From Musa acuminata AAA Group (lineage: Eukaryota; Streptophyta; Magnoliopsida; Zingiberales; Musaceae), in the NCBI RefSeq assembly GCF_036884655.1, contig NC_088355.1:18078001-18142000 (forward strand): a stretch of 64,000 bases of DNA, given 5' to 3'. Below the pieces are notes generated by a model. The model had not been told where the DNA came from and did no database searches. It saw only the letters and a list, made by a program, of their open reading frames with translations. Position 1 is the first letter of the stretch, and each line of letters opens with the position of its first letter. Positions 21,787 to 32,742 of the stretch are shown piece after piece. The translations under genes were made by a program, and so were the position numbers.

Positions 21787-23040
21787 GTCCTACAACAATA
21801 ACTTTACCCATAGGCACCTATGATCACACTTCAAAATTTGTCTGTCGGTGACCTTAACATCAAACCTGCTGTAATTCTCGATAGGTAAGGCCATCTTAAC
21901 AATAACCTTGCTGTTCATAAAATTATTTGTGCTCCCAGTGTCAATAAGAACGGTGATAGGTTGTTGCTTCAAAAGTCCTCCCACTTTCATCGTTTGTGGG
22001 TTTGCATAACCGGCAAGGGCATGCATCATAATATCAACCGGCAACTGTTCGTCATCCACGACCTCTTCCTTATGCTCCTGGACCTCCTCCTCCATGTCTT
22101 CAAGAGGTTCAATCAGTAGGAGGTGGCCCCATTTGCAGCGATGATTGCAGTTCCACGGCTCGTCGCAATGCCAACGAAGACCCTTTGCTGATCGGTCACA
22201 TAGTTCTTCTCTTATCAATTTTTTTGGTAGCGAAGGATAGCTGGGAGTAGAGAGAGGTTCATATTCCGCAGGCCTAGGACAGGTTCTCATCCTCTGAGCA
22301 TTTTGGTTGAGCCGTTCTTCTTGTATTCGGGCGAAAGAAATTGCAGTTGTCATGGTACGAGGCTGTCGCGCCTCAACCTCCCCTTTTATCTCTGGCTTGA
22401 GTCCTTCGATGAATGTTCCTAACAATTGACGGTCAATCCAATTATGAGCAAGGTAGGATGGCTTCTCAAGCCTGGTTTGGTACTCCTGAATCGTAGAGGT
22501 TTGTTGAATCTTTGCAAGTGGATCATCGATATTTTCATACTCCATAGGTGTGAAACGATTCAGTAGTGCGTTCTTAAATTGATTCCATGTCGAAGCCCCA
22601 TGATTGTATTCCAGCCAATTGTACCATTGAATAGCATCTCCTTCAAGGTGGATGATTGCAATTTCCACCATAGCATCATTCGACATTCGGTAGGAGCGAA
22701 AGTAACGTTCGATGCCCGAAATCCATCCCGTTGGGTCTCCTTCCCATCACAAGAAGTCCACCCTCATGCGTGGTTGAAGCATGTCCAAGGGCTGTCCCTC
22801 CTTCTCTGGAGGCCTCTCTAAATTCTCTCCTCATTGAAATTTAGTAGGACTCGGCGGTTGTCCAATTCTGAATTCTGCAAACAAAGCGCATAATTTGTCC
22901 TCGAAGCACGATTCAAGCCGTGATTCAATCCTAGATTTCAATGCTTCAAATTTGGCATCTATTGGATTTTGAGAAGCCATAGTATATGCCTGTAGATCAG
23001 ATATGTCCCTATCTTTTTTCTGTTGACAAGTTAATGGCAT
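21787..23040 (-). pseudogene. D2 gag and protease
   Basis: Gag starts at ATG 23040 (MPLTCQQKKDRD) with a coiled N-terminal region. A stop lies after 69 codons. The long open block 22686-21790 (298 aa) covers Gag (EGDAIQWYNWLEYNHG, QEYQTRLEKPSYLAHNW), a zinc-like motif with changed spacing (WHCDEPWNCNHRC), an acidic linker and the protease motif VLIDTGSTNNFMNSK. It continues to LWVKLLL, where a stop follows. Confidence 0.85.
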
Positions 23041-23586
23041 GGGGTGGTGGAAGGTTCGAAAAAATTGAGGATCACAGGAAGATACTGTAGCAGGTTTTTA
23101 TGTTTAAAGTGTAGTAGTTTGGACGTAAAAGGTCAGTGGTTTATATTGAGAATTTTTTGATGAAACCAAAGGGAAATCCATTGTTAGGAAGTGTCAAAGT
23201 TGTCATAAAAATTTCGTAGAGATTTGGACAGAAAAAATGCAGTAGTAAGATCAAACAAACTATGCTATGCGATTGAAATTCTACAGTGCATCTTTCATCG
23301 TAGAGATGAAAACTTTACGACAAAAAGTTTATGTAGCAATATAGGAACAACTTTTTTAGATTTTTGAATAAGGATAACTAAATTACAGCAGCTGTAAGGT
23401 AGGAAACCAAAACCTATTGCAATTCACGGGGAGATCAAAGGATGACCCGTGGTGGTGGAGATGACGATGGAATTCGGCGACGATCTTTTAAGCAATTGTG
23501 AGAATTGCTTTGGGCATGGCTATGGAGGGCTGATGGATGACTATGGAAGGGCAGCGAGATGCCAAGAATGTTGCTCTAATACCAAG
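23041..23586 (-). other. D2 leader and primer binding site
   Basis: This short leader of about 0.55 kb has one copy of the unit that is duplicated in D1 and D3 (about 23100-23300). The minus-strand primer site is the complement of GCTCTAATACCA (23573-23584), one base off the methionine-tRNA match. Confidence 0.75.
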
Positions 23587-23999
23587 TGTTAGAACTCTTA
23601 CAGATTCTAAGCTTGGGGTTGATCTCTTTAGGGGATCAGTCTCCTTGGAACTCTATAGGGATTCCTTCCTCCATGTTGCTATTGAAAGGCTATTAAAAAG
23701 ATTCATCTATTCCTTTTTAAAAGATGATGAATATATGAATATTTATAGGGCTTTTAAACCCCAACTCCTAATAGGACTCCTACTCAAGAATCCTACTTCA
23801 ATCCTACTCCTAATAGGACTCCTACTCAAGACTCCTACTTCTAACCAACTCCTAATGCTTCTCTAAGAAACAACCTCCAAACTAATCCTAACCTTAGCCG
23901 GCCTCTTCAACTCTTTAATAGGGGTCAGCTAGGTAGGTTTTACATGAATGCCCCTTTCAATGAAACTCAATTAGGACTCTCTTAGCTAGAGTCCTAACA
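23587..23999 (-). repeat. 5' LTR of D2
   Basis: This 413-bp LTR reads TGTTAGAACTC ... CCTAACA on the plus strand. Direct repeats of CTCCTAATAGGACTCCTAC lie in its middle. It is nearly complete, unlike the other LTR of the element. Confidence 0.86.
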
Positions 24000-24256
24000 A
24001 ACATGATCTTGATGACTTGAGAATTCTTATGCATGAATCGAGATCATTTATTATTTATTCTCCTACAATTCTTTTGTTATTTACTAAAGAGGACATTTAT
24101 CCAAATTACTCATGATACGTCACTTGAGCTTTTAAGCTTTATGATTTGAGTTTTATTATGTATAATTCCTTTGTATTCATGAATTGTATATCTCATCACC
24201 AAGTTAATTTTTCTTGATATATTTCATGTAATGGTTTAAAAAAATGATGTAATGGG
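24000..24256 (+). other. C1 internal remnant between D2 and C2
   Basis: AT-rich sequence resembling the 3' part of the C2 internal region around 27060-27370, including a purine run after ATTTACT (about 24075). It contains no gene. It ends in ATGGG (24252-24256), the left TSD of C2. Confidence 0.6.
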
Positions 24257-25436
24257 TGTTGAATCTCGGATTTTGATGATGAAACCAATTGATAGTGTTT
24301 ATGATCTAAAATGTATTTTGAGTGACGTAGGAAGCTTCGATCATGGAGAGATAATTAAAGCAAGAAGAATCATGTTGGGCCGGAGTGGAACATATCAGAA
24401 GATTGGACGTCGAGCCAAAGGATCGGTCGACATATCGATAGAAGGCTTCGGGCCATGGGTTCGGGCATCGGGCCAAGAAGAGCGGAAATTACGCCAAGGA
24501 AATTAGAGTTGCAGAGGTCAACTGGCCAATTAGGCAATAGGCCGTAAGAGAGGACGATGCGCCGAAGAATCGGATGAGGCATCAATGAACCAATGATATG
24601 CCGAGCAACATTTGATTTATCTTTGTAATAATTGTCTAGATCGAAGTAGGTTTTAGGTGTAATTGGGTCAAAATTGGGTCAACTCAATTAGGGGCCAATT
24701 GGGCCTAAGTTTGGGTTGTGTTGGGCCAAGTAAAAGGCCCAAATAGTGACCCAACAGGTGGAACCGTTGGTGGCATAGTCTTCGAGACTGTGTTAGGCGG
24801 TGGTACTGCCCATCTAGGCGGGAAATTGTGTCAAGCAGTGGTACCGCATAGTGGCAGGGTGTTAGATGGTGGTACAGCTAGACTGAGCGATGGTACCGCC
24901 TAGTATCAGTGCTGTAGGTGATGGTACCGCCTACCCGAAAGACCCAGGATGAGACTAGTTTTGGATCGAAGTTTGAATCTATTTGGAGCCTATAAATGCC
25001 CTTCTTATCCCTAGTTAACACATACAAGCACAGAGAACTTAAAAGTGGGAAAACGATATAGCAATCACCTGAGAAATCCCCTCCTTTAGTTTTAAAGTTT
25101 AGAATTCTGTTTAGGGAGGAGTGAGTGCTTGTAAGGGTTGTCACTTAAACCCGTGAAAAGGAGAAAGAGTGGTGTAAAAGGGTAGTTGATCTTCGCCTAT
25201 TGAAAGAAGATCGTTAGTGGATGCCGGTGGCCTCGACAGAAGAGGAATCAGGAGTGGATGTAGGTCACAACGACCAAACCACTATAAAACTCAATTTGTA
25301 TTTCTATTTGTGCAATTTACCTTTACTGCACACTGCCTTACTTGCTTTATTTTCTCAACACACTCTTACGAACACTTTCAAGTTAAATACATTTCCGATA
25401 TTGGTTTTATCAAAATGAAGATTTTTCAAATCGACG
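24257..25436 (+). repeat. 5' LTR of C2, 3' end deleted
   Basis: It starts TGTTGAATCTCGG. Degenerate palindromes run from about 24758 to 24932, and TATAAATG follows at 24991-24998. The last ~85 bp of the LTR, the primer site and the gag start are missing: at about 25436 LTR sequence runs straight into the gag codons that precede RPHIFNGTNY-like sequence. The copy cannot prime reverse transcription. Confidence 0.82.
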
Positions 25437-26390
25437 TCGTTTTGACTTTCAAGAGGGTCACTCTATCATTCATCCTCATATATTCAATGGGACAAATTAC
25501 ACATATTGGAAAACTCGAATAAGAGTTTTCTTGCTTTCTTTGGATTTAAATTTATGAAGTATTATGGAAAATGGCTTTCAAAAGTCTTCTCTTCCAATGA
25601 ATAATTGGAATGAGTTGGAGAAGAAGATTGTCTCTTTAAATGTAAGGCTATGAATGCCTTGCTTTGATCTTTAGATAAAAATGAGTTCAATCGAGTGTCT
25701 ATTTGTGAAACGATTTTCAATATTTGGCACACACTCAAAATTACTCACGAAGGTACTAGTAGAGTAAAGGAGTCCAAAATAAATCTTTTAGTCCATACTT
25801 ATGAATTATTTTGGATGAAACTAAGTGAGACCATTAGAGACATATACACTCGGTTTACGGATGTCGTCAATGGTCTAAAAGCGCTTGGCAAATATTTTTC
25901 TGATTTTGAACTTATTAACAAGATATTAAGATCCATTCTAAAGAGTTAGGATCCTAAAGTAATAATAATATAAGAATCAAAGGACTTGAACCATTTTCCG
26001 ATTGAAGAACTTATTGGGTCCTTGATGACCTATGAAATGACTTGTGTTGAACATGATGAACATGAGAAGTACTTTCCAAAAAACAGGAAGGATTTGACAC
26101 TCGTATAATAGAATACCACTTGAGTGATGACTCAAGTAAGATGATGATGACCTTGAACTCCTCACAATAAAGCTTAAAAAATTCTTAAAACAAGAAATAA
26201 AGAATAAAAATAAACTTAAAAAGAAGAAATTACCAAAGAAGAAGAAAGTATTCAAGGTGACTTGGGACGAATCAAGCTCATCCGAAGACGAGAAGCAAAC
26301 CAACAAAGATAAGGTGGTGGAACTACGCCTTAATGGCTTTCAACGACGAGGTAACCAAAACTCCTTTACCTTATTTTGAAATTACTTGAT
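25437..26390 (+). pseudogene. gag: C2 gag, broken
   Basis: A Sirevirus Gag remnant lacking the start codon. Blocks include ITYWK-like TNYTYWKTRIRVFL (about 25490-25530), a block 25695-25949 (FNIWHTLKITHEGTSRVKES) and an EELIGSLMTYEMTC block at about 26005-26045. The first zinc knuckle is deleted: a lysine-rich run around 26200-26250 goes straight to FKVTWDESSSSEDE. Frame changes and stops are frequent. Confidence 0.82.
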
Positions 26391-28521
26391 GCATTTCATG
26401 AGTTGTTCTTAAATTAGTTTAGAAAAATTATATATAATTTAAAAAAATAATAATTATGAAAATTACATGTTTTATGATAAAGAAACAAAATGTTAGATTT
26501 AACTCTAATGCTTGTACATCTAATAAGATTAATTCTATGTATGTTTTTAAGAAGCAATAATATGTATCTTGATGCTTTCCATATTATTTTTTTATTAAAA
26601 ATGCTTTATGTTTAATGAAATCATGTTTGATGATTTAATGATGCATAATGATTTAAGACGTAATAAAAATGTTACAAGTTTTGATACTATGCTTGATGAT
26701 TTTATACTATGCATGAGAATTTAAAGTAATAATGATTTTTTATTATATTATTGATCTTTATCATGATGAACTTTGCTTTTAAATGATGATGCATGTTTTC
26801 ATTTGGCATAAAAGACAAAGACATGCTTGCATGAAATAAAATGGGAATACATTTTTCTTGAAAACTTCTCAATCCCTATCTTATCGAGTTTTCAAAAAGA
26901 GATTGATGAATCTATTTGTATGAATCTCTTGGACTATGAAAAAGATTTTGATGATTTCAATCTAAATAAGATTTTTCCAATCGAATCATGAACTTTCTCT
27001 TGAGATATCTTCTATTTTATGTGAATCAAGATCTCTTCTTTATTCTTCTATGTTTCTTCTTACCATTTACTAAAGAGGAGATTTTCTATATGAATCATAA
27101 GATTTCTTATGCATGAATTGAAATATTTTTCTCCTATGTTTCTTTTTATGATTTATTAAAGAGAATATCTTTTTTGGAATCCATGACTTAAATTTTTTTT
27201 GAATATCTTTTACTATTTGATCTCCTAAGAATTCCTTTTGATTATTTAAGAGGTGATTTGCCAAAATGGATCATGTTTTTTGGTATTCACATGATCTTTG
27301 ATATTATCTTTCATAACATGATGTGTAATTCCTTTGCATTTGTGGCTGTAAACTTTATGTTATAAGTAGAGTATTAATGTTAAAAAAAAAAAAAGGGTAC
27401 TATTGTATTCTTCCACTCTACTTCTTCCTTGTTTACAATGACAAATGGGAGAACTTGTTTACAATGATAAATGGGAGAAAGAAAATTGCTAGCATATCAA
27501 GAGAACCAAAATTGCTAGTTTGAATATTATATTTAGGCAAATTGTTAAATCTCCCAAGTGCATAAACTCTCCTTATACATTTTTCAGATCATGATCTTGA
27601 CTTCTTGATTTTTATGACTTGAGTCTTCTTTTTGAATCAAGATCGTTTCATATCATTATTTCTATTTACAAAAGAAGAAATTTGTTAAAAATGATATATG
27701 GTCTTTTGACATTCATGATTTGATTTTTTTTAGGATTGAAATATTGATGTAAATTCATCTTTGTTATTTATCTTTGTCATGATTTGAAGATTGAAGTAAA
27801 GAGAAAAGAATTACAACATTGTATTCTTCCCTTCTATTTAATAATAATAAAGGGGGAGTAAAATTTGTTAGCTTGCATGTTCTAAAATGATGTAAAACTT
27901 GCTAAATTTGTTAGCTTACAAATTGCAAGGAGAAGAACTCAAGGAGAAAAACTTGGTAGGAAGCAAAATTGCTAGCTTGTACTTCTCAAAAGAGAAGAAA
28001 GAACTTGCTACCTTGAACATCACCAAGAATTGCTAGCTTGCAATCTCAAAAGAAGCAAAAGTGCTATCTTGTCTATCTTAAGAAGCAATAGTGCAAACTT
28101 ATAAAATTTACAATCTTGCACATCTTTAAAATTAATGATGATTTGGTGATTATGCATGTTGTAAAGTGATGAAAAGTTTGCTAGCTTGTATGTTGTAAAA
28201 CTTGCATATCTAAAAAACTAGCTAGATCCACTTTTCCTTTTTGTTGATGACAAAGGAGGAGAAGGTATGATGATAATCATGCATGGTATGATGTAATTAT
28301 GAATAATAATTTAGAATCATGCATGTAATGATGATTTTATATTTTGAAAATATACATGATGATTTGGTATTATGCATGTAATACTTATGATAATGATGCA
28401 TGCACTGATGAAATATTCATGATGAAATATTGCTTTGACTTCAATCAATATGACATATTGATAAGGGGAGTTAAGGTTAACTCCATCATCAATTGGTTGT
28501 CATCATCAAAAAGGGGGAGAT
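26391..28521 (+). other. C2 degenerate internal region with repeated purine tracts
   Basis: No gene is visible. Fragments recall the integrase zinc region (around 26805-26840) and the FRVFNKR hinge (around 26890). Short units with a purine run recur at about 27066, 27151, 27244 and 27666, and PPT-like runs at about 27850, 28250, 28465 and 28508-28520. Multiplied PPTs fit a Sirevirus 3' region. The hairpin pair at 28467-28484 and 28491-28555 matches that of A. Confidence 0.6.
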
Positions 28522-28863
28522 TATTGAATCTCGGATTCTGATGATGAAACCAATTCATAGTGTTTATGATTCGATCTGCATTTTGAGTGACGTAGGAAGC
28601 TTCGATCAGGGAGAGATAATTAAAGCAGGAAGAATCATGTTGGGTCGGAGTGGAACATGTCAGAAAATTGGATGTCGAGCCGGAGGATCAGCCGACGTAT
28701 CGGTAGAAGGCTTCGGGCCATGAGTTCGGGCATCGGGCCAAGAAGAATGAAAATTACATTAAAGAAATCGGAGTTACGGATGTCAATTGGCCAATTGAGT
28801 AATAGGCTGCAAGAGAGGACGATGCGCCGAAAAATCGGACGAGGCATCGATGAACCAATGACA
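28522..28863 (+). repeat. 3' LTR of C2, first part
   Basis: It starts TATTGAATCTCGG after the PPT and stops where B1 inserts. The sequence continues at 38498 after the second TGACA. The joined LTR (with 38498-39164 and 44507-44677) is about 1.18 kb. Confidence 0.87.
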
Positions 28864-31182
28864 TGTTAGGATCGAGAGCACTAAGAGGGGGGGGTGAATT
28901 AGTGCAGCGGAAATCTTAGAGCGATTAAAAAACCAAAAGCTGCGTTCGTTCAAAAACAATTATGATGCAAAAGCAAATTCTCAGTTTGTATCTAAATGCA
29001 GTTTGCGTCTAAGCGCAGATTGCGTCTAAGCGCAGTTTTGCGTCTAAGCGCAGTTTACGTCTAAACTCAGATTTACGTCTAAACGCAGATTTACGTCTAA
29101 ACGCAGATTTACGTCTAAACGCAGATTTACGTCTAAACGCAGATTTACGTCTAAACGCAGTTTTACGTCTAAACGCAGATTTACGTCTAAACGCAGATTT
29201 ACGTCTTAAACTCAGATTTACGTCTAAACGCAGATTTACGTCTAAACGCAGTTTTACGTCTAGACGCAGATTTACGTCTAAACTTTGAAACTTGTTTGTA
29301 TACTCGCAGAAGGCAGTATGCAGTTGAAATCAAGACGTAAACGTGAACTGAGATCTGATGATTGAGCGAGGAAAGCCGATTTACGTCTAAATGCAGTTTT
29401 ACGTCTAAATGTTGAAACTCGTTCGTAAAATTGTAGAAAACAGTTTGCAGTTATCAATAGGATCAAAATGTAAGTATAAACTGCAAAGAAGCTCGTTCGT
29501 AAAAGCACGGAAGATAGTTCTGCAGAATCAAACGTAAACGTAAACTGTAATGTATGAAAATACGAATTTACGTCTGAATGCAGATTCGGTAGAACAGCAC
29601 TTAGAACTTGTTCGTGAAAGCGCAGAGAGCAGTAGTGATGAAGGAGGTTTGCAGTAATGATAAAGTGCTCGAAAATAAACGCAAACCAGAGATTTAGAGT
29701 GGTTCGGTCAGCCTTGACCTACTCCACTTTTGGCTTCCTCCACCGACGAGGTTGCCGACGTCAACTAGGGGCCTTCCTTCAATAGGCGAAGGCCAAACTG
29801 CCCTTTTACAATTTCTCTCCTTTTGACAGGCTCAGGAGACAACCTTTACAGATCTTTCTCTCCTCACTTTACAACTGAAAACTTGAAGAACAGAAGGAGG
29901 AGACTTAAAGGCTTTACAACACTTTTGAGCTCTTAGAATCACAGAAAAGATCAAGATTTCGGTGTAGGTCTGTATCTTTTCAGTGCTGAATGGGTGGGGT
30001 ATTTATAGGCCCCAACCCAATTCAAAATTCGAGCTCAAAACAATCAAATCGATCAAATCCCAGAATTCTGGGATCAGGCGGTTGCACCTCTTGACTGGAG
30101 AGGTGGCACCGCCTGGCAGAGCTCGAAGACTGAGCTCAGGCGATTGCTCCTCTCTGCCTGAGCTCGAAGACTGAGCTCGATGGTTGCATCACCTGGCAGA
30201 GCTCGAAGACTGAGCTCGGTGGTTGCATCACCTGGCAGAGCTCGAAATCTGAGCTCGGTGGTTGCATCACCTGCCAGAGCTCGAAACTGAGCTCAGGCTG
30301 ATGCACCTCTCTGCCAGAGCTCGAAGACTGAGCTCGGTGATCACCTGGCAGAGCTCGAGACTGAGCTCAGGCTGATGCACCTCTCTGCCTGAGCTCGAAG
30401 ACTGAGCTCGGTGGTTGCATCGCCTGGCAGAGCTCGGAACTTGAGCTCTGGCGGTGCTACCTCTTGACAGAGGAGGTTGCACCGCCCAGTCTAGCTCGAA
30501 GACTGAGCTCTGGGCGGTTGCACCTCTTGGCTGGGGCGGTTGCACCTCCCAGCCTCGCAGCCCTGGCGGTTGCACCTCCTGGCTGGGGCGGTTGCACCGC
30601 CCAACCTCACAGCCCAGGCGGTTGCACCTCCTGGCTGGGGCGGTTGCACCTCCTGGTGCAATCAGGGTCCGAATGGTTCACTCCATTCGGCCCAATTTGA
30701 ATCTTTTCAGGGGCCCAATTGCCCCAAGATTAAGCTAATGGGATCACCTCCCATTTTCATGCTTAATCATCATGCTAACTACGATTAACTCTAAGACAAC
30801 TTCTGCAGCTTTGCTCCGATGCGTCAATCGCTTCTTCCGGCGAGTTTCCGGCGAACTTCCGTCGATCATCCGATAAACCCTCGGTGATCCTTCTGCGGAC
30901 ATCCGGCATACTCCTGGACTTTGCGACGATCCACTTGGCGAGTTCCGACGAGCTTCGCTTGGCAAGCTTCTGGACTTCTCGGATCTGTTCTCGCTGAACC
31001 TCCGACGACCGTCCGAACTTCCGTCGAACTCTCGAACTCCCAACGTGATCATGATCTTGACTCCGGCGCAACACCTGCTGCTTGTCTTACTCTCATCGTA
31101 GTTAATCCTGCACACTTATCTCAACACATAGATTAGATAACAAATGACAATTGACTTCATCATCAAAATCCGAGATTCAACA
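28864..31182 (-). repeat. 3' LTR of B1
   Basis: This 2319-bp LTR reads TGTTAGGATCGAG ... GATTCAACA on the plus strand. It contains the U5 C-run hairpin, an array of an 18-bp unit (TACGTCTAAACGCAGATT; about 28990-29285), a TATA box on the minus strand (30000-30007) and a GC-rich palindrome array (about 30068-30660). Long ORFs inside it are readings of the arrays. Confidence 0.93.
30000..30660 (-). promoter_or_regulatory. B1 LTR promoter with palindrome array
   Basis: On the minus strand TATAAATA (30007-30000) is preceded by about 600 bp of tandem units. One unit type carries GGCGGTTGCACC or AGGTGCAACCGCC. Another alternates GAGCTC palindromes with GGTGGTTGCATCACC, which can fold as a GGTG/CACC stem. 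The array is far longer than in A, C, F, G or J. Confidence 0.7.
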
Positions 31183-32099
31183 ATCTCCCCCTTTTTGATG
31201 ATGACAATCAATTGATAAAGGAGTTGTCCTTAACTCCCCCTATCTATATGCCATAGTTGAGATAAGTCAACCTTGAATTCAAGACCAAAGAATTCAAGTG
31301 ACGTATTGATAAGTTAGATCAGTTAAACTTATCAATGCTCTCATCATGATGCCCATCATGATGTATCTCTTTAAGAATGATGTCAAAGCATGACATACAT
31401 CATCAAGTTTGTATGATAGTGTTTGTAACAATTCATCATGTAATAATATAAAGCTACGAAGGACTTTTTACATGATACACACATTTGAGATTTTCTAGCA
31501 AGTTTGCATTTTCTATAGAATATCAAATCAAGATATGATGCAAACTATAGCACATGTTCACATATCTCTTGGTGATGCAAGGATGGCATAACATTGTTTA
31601 TAGCATCACTCAATTTTTTTTAGCAATTTTGCATTCTCTATAGAATATCAAATCAAGATATGATGCAAACTATAGCACATGTTCACATATCTCTTGGTGA
31701 TGCAAGGATGGCATAACATTGTTTATAGCATCACTCAATTATTTGCAACTATGACATAGACATGATTATGGCAGTTCAGCTATGACATAGTGTTTATCAA
31801 TTCATATGTTTCTCCCCCTTTGTCATCAACAAAAAGCATGATAGCATTATCAAGCATATAAAGGAAGTCATGACACATATATCTCTTTATTGTTTTTGCT
31901 TGACGGAGGAAAGTCATTTTTCAAAGAGTTTTCATAAGAGTGTACAGGAACATTCCATTTTTAGCATACAAACCGAAAAATGAACTTCTTACATGCATTT
32001 GGTTAAAAATATTTGTCACATAATTTGCAACATGTTATTTGATCAAGCGTTGTCAAGGCATGTAATAGTAATAACATCCGAAAAATAATTTTAACTAGT
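31183..32099 (-). other. B1 3' untranslated region with PPT and hairpins
   Basis: No gene lies here. The PPT complement is at about 31183-31196. The PPT-loop inverted repeat pairs 31148-31168 with 31193-31214, and the small hairpin (here with one mismatch) is at 31220-31237. A second purine tract complement lies at about 31809-31824. A 125-bp unit is tandemly duplicated (31496-31620, 31621-31745); B2 has one copy. Confidence 0.75.
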
Positions 32100-32288
32100 T
32101 TAAGTATTCGGATACATCAACATTCCTAATTCTCTTCTTATGTAATCAAATTGTTCTTCACATAGGGGTTTTGTGAAGATATCAGCCAGTTGATGTTTGG
32201 TATCAATGAACTCTATGGTTACATCATGATTAGAGACATGATCTCGTATAAAGTGATGTCTAATATCAATGTGTTTGATTCTTGAGTG
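32100..32288 (-). pseudogene. Relict pol tail (RNase H C-terminus) in B1
   Basis: The minus strand reads 62 codons that match the last 62 codons of A pol: HSRIKHIDIRHHFIRDHV, EFIDTKHQLADIFTKPL and RRELGML, then TAA (32102-32100). In A the same segment ends at 5568. It has no start codon and no upstream RNase H, so it is a leftover, but it is intact over its length. It lies between the cargo ORF and the 3' region, showing that B came from a gag-pol Sirevirus whose pol was replaced internally. B2 has lost it through a deletion of about 215 bp. Confidence 0.88.
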
Positions 32289-32742
32289 TTAAGCTTTTGA
32301 TGTAGTAACACAATTATTTCAAGTACAGCATTCTATCATATTGCATAGCAAGATATTTATTTCAGCAAGTGTAGCATTGCATCACATGGTAAGATATCAG
32401 CTCGTACGATGTAAATTTTTGTTTGATATCTTGATACATGGCATGATAGCAATCATATTAGTAACAGCAACCATATCAATGTCATACTGCTGACTTATCA
32501 ACTTACATTGGTATGTTGCTTCATATTTTTCAAGGCATAGGCTTTCAAACCTCTTTAGTTTCAGTGCAAAAACCGAGATAAACAACAAGAGATGTTTGCA
32601 AATATGCTTACACAAACAAAGATAACCATATCAGGGTAACATATGTACAGCATATCAGGTAACCATACAGACAAAGTCCTTCATGAATAACATAAGGAGT
32701 TTACAACATGTCATATCAAAAACAGCAGATGTTCATACAAGC
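32289..32742 (-). other. Cargo 3' flank in B1
   Basis: AT-rich noncoding sequence between the end of ORF2 and the pol tail, colinear with 57291-57728 in B2. I see no polyadenylation-specific or coding signal. The junction to pol sequence is at about 32288. Confidence 0.6.

Larger units (their letters stand above)
18641..23999 (-). mobile_element. Chromovirus D2 (Ty3/gypsy), minus strand
   Basis: D2 is a minus-strand chromovirus inside C1, with a 3' LTR (18641-18970, truncated at its outer end), chromodomain, integrase, RNase H remnant, RT, protease, gag, primer site and 5' LTR. It keeps the RT catalytic motif and all three integrase catalytic acids that D1 and D3 lack. It has lost the RT connection and first half of RNase H, and carries several stops. 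Confidence 0.87.

Noticed and set aside
14087..28863. C1 and C2 as a tandem array sharing a middle LTR
   Set aside because: No canonical PPT precedes the LTR at 24257, C1 internal sequence resumes after 44677, and ATGGG/ATGAG flank C2. Nesting explains this better.
30267..30788. Several overlapping ORFs with APPGWGGCTS-like repeats in the B LTRs (also 37629-38098, 51840-52335, 58919-59414)
   Set aside because: They are translations of the GC-rich palindrome array in many frames on both strands and are not consistent with a coding gene.
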